Source of the DNA: Candidatus Levyibacteriota bacterium
Lineage (GTDB): Bacteria > Patescibacteriota > Microgenomatia > Levybacterales > UBA12049
Reading direction: 5' to 3'
NCBI GenBank assembly: GCA_016184205.1
Contig: JACPDD010000013.1
Location: forward strand, 1 to 11,561
DNA: 11,561 bases
This document shows positions 11,320 through 11,561 of the stretch, one piece after another. How positions within the stretch are numbered: position 1 is the stretch's first letter; each line of letters starts with the position of its first letter. Position numbers and translations under genes: made by a program. The notes below the pieces were generated by a model, which had not been told where the DNA came from, searched no databases, and saw only the letters and a program-made list of their open reading frames with translations.

Positions 11320-11323
11320 ATGG

Positions 11324-11363
11324 CTACATAGCTATATAGCTATAAAACTATTTAACTATTTTA
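11324..11363 (+). repeat. Octamer tandem array between ruvA and ruvB
   Basis: Five adjoining 8-base units: CTACATAG, CTATATAG, CTATAAAA, CTATTTAA, CTATTTTA. They decay progressively from left to right and fill most of the 54-base gap before ruvB. Confidence 0.65.
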
Positions 11364-11367
11364 TATT
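11362..11367 (+). promoter_or_regulatory. Weak possible -10 before ruvB
   Basis: TATATT at 11362-11367 ends 6 bases before the ATG at 11374, matching the spacing of the other promoters. The surrounding AT-rich repeat makes chance occurrence likely. Confidence 0.25.
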
Positions 11368-11373
11368 TCAACT

Positions 11374-11561
11374 ATGACTAAAAAAACAGAAAAAACCAAA
11401 GTTGAAAATGATAGTCCCGAGGAGGAGATACTTTTTACCTCACTTAGAGCTTCTTCATGGAATGACTTTCATGGGCAAGTTAATGTCAAAGAGAGCTTAA
11501 AAATTGCAATAGCCGCGGCTAAAAAAAGAAAAGAGGCAATTGAACATATTTTGCTTTATGG
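11374..11561 (+). CDS. ruvB: Holliday junction helicase RuvB, N-terminal part (runs off the window)
   Basis: An ATG at 11374 opens a frame of 62 complete codons to the window edge. After a charged, variable N-terminus (MTKKTEKTKVENDSPEEE), residues about 24-62 read LRASSWNDFHGQ, then VNVKESLKIAIAAAKKRKEA and IEHILLY. This is the start of RuvB's AAA+ domain, where LRP..L.D..GQ is followed by a helix and HLLL(F/Y)GPPGLGKT. The Walker A loop would begin just beyond the edge. RuvB is the hexameric ATPase motor that drives branch migration with RuvA. The usual LRP is LRA here. It lies directly after ruvA, in the normal gene order. No Shine-Dalgarno sequence. Confidence 0.9.
   Translation, partial: MTKKTEKTKVENDSPEEEILFTSLRASSWNDFHGQVNVKESLKIAIAAAKKRKEAIEHILLY

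Overview
The window looks like a piece of a small, AT-rich genome from the Candidate Phyla Radiation (Patescibacteria), probably the Microgenomates side. This is an inference from gene content and style: a large membrane-anchored DUF4012 protein, a ValRS without its usual C-terminal coiled-coil arm, a divergent class II aldolase, tight packing, and very short or absent 5' leaders. TGA is used as a normal stop (the RNase H and ruvA genes), so the UGA-Gly code of Gracilibacteria/SR1 is excluded. No rRNA, tRNA, CRISPR array, transposase or phage gene was found.

Layout. 1-279 (-): 5' part of an unknown acidic protein. 380-4708 (+): an overlapping three-gene unit of polysaccharide flippase, RNase HI-family protein and an epimerase-like/DUF4012 membrane protein. 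4797-5933 (-): class II fructose-bisphosphate aldolase. 6011-8754 (+): valS, then a small TM+TPR protein. 8758-9501 (-): ribosomal protein L25/CTC with a long Ala/Glu tail. 9559-11561 (+): ruvC, an unknown 195-aa protein, ruvA, and the start of ruvB. The ruv genes supply a complete Holliday-junction branch-migration and resolution set. The flippase and DUF4012 genes suggest surface glycan export or assembly. Aldolase, valS and L25 are housekeeping genes. No intergenic stretch exceeds about 100 bases.

Two things stand out. First, most genes have a good -10 box only 6-14 bases before the start codon, often as extended TGnTATAAT, and almost none has a Shine-Dalgarno sequence, so mainly leaderless initiation is likely. 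Divergent pairs share overlapping promoter elements.

Second, the window holds many short repeats and palindromes, each of a different sequence class, that look like intergenic dispersed elements. Several lie in frame inside essential genes: four blocks inside valS, one forming the valS stop codon, and a heptamer array inside ruvC. Others sit in the ruvA leader (a palindrome flanked by a near-perfect duplication that includes the -10 box) and between ruvA and ruvB (an octamer array). This resembles the logic of the Rickettsia palindromic elements, in which non-coding repeats are absorbed into coding genes, and is the best candidate here for something under-described.
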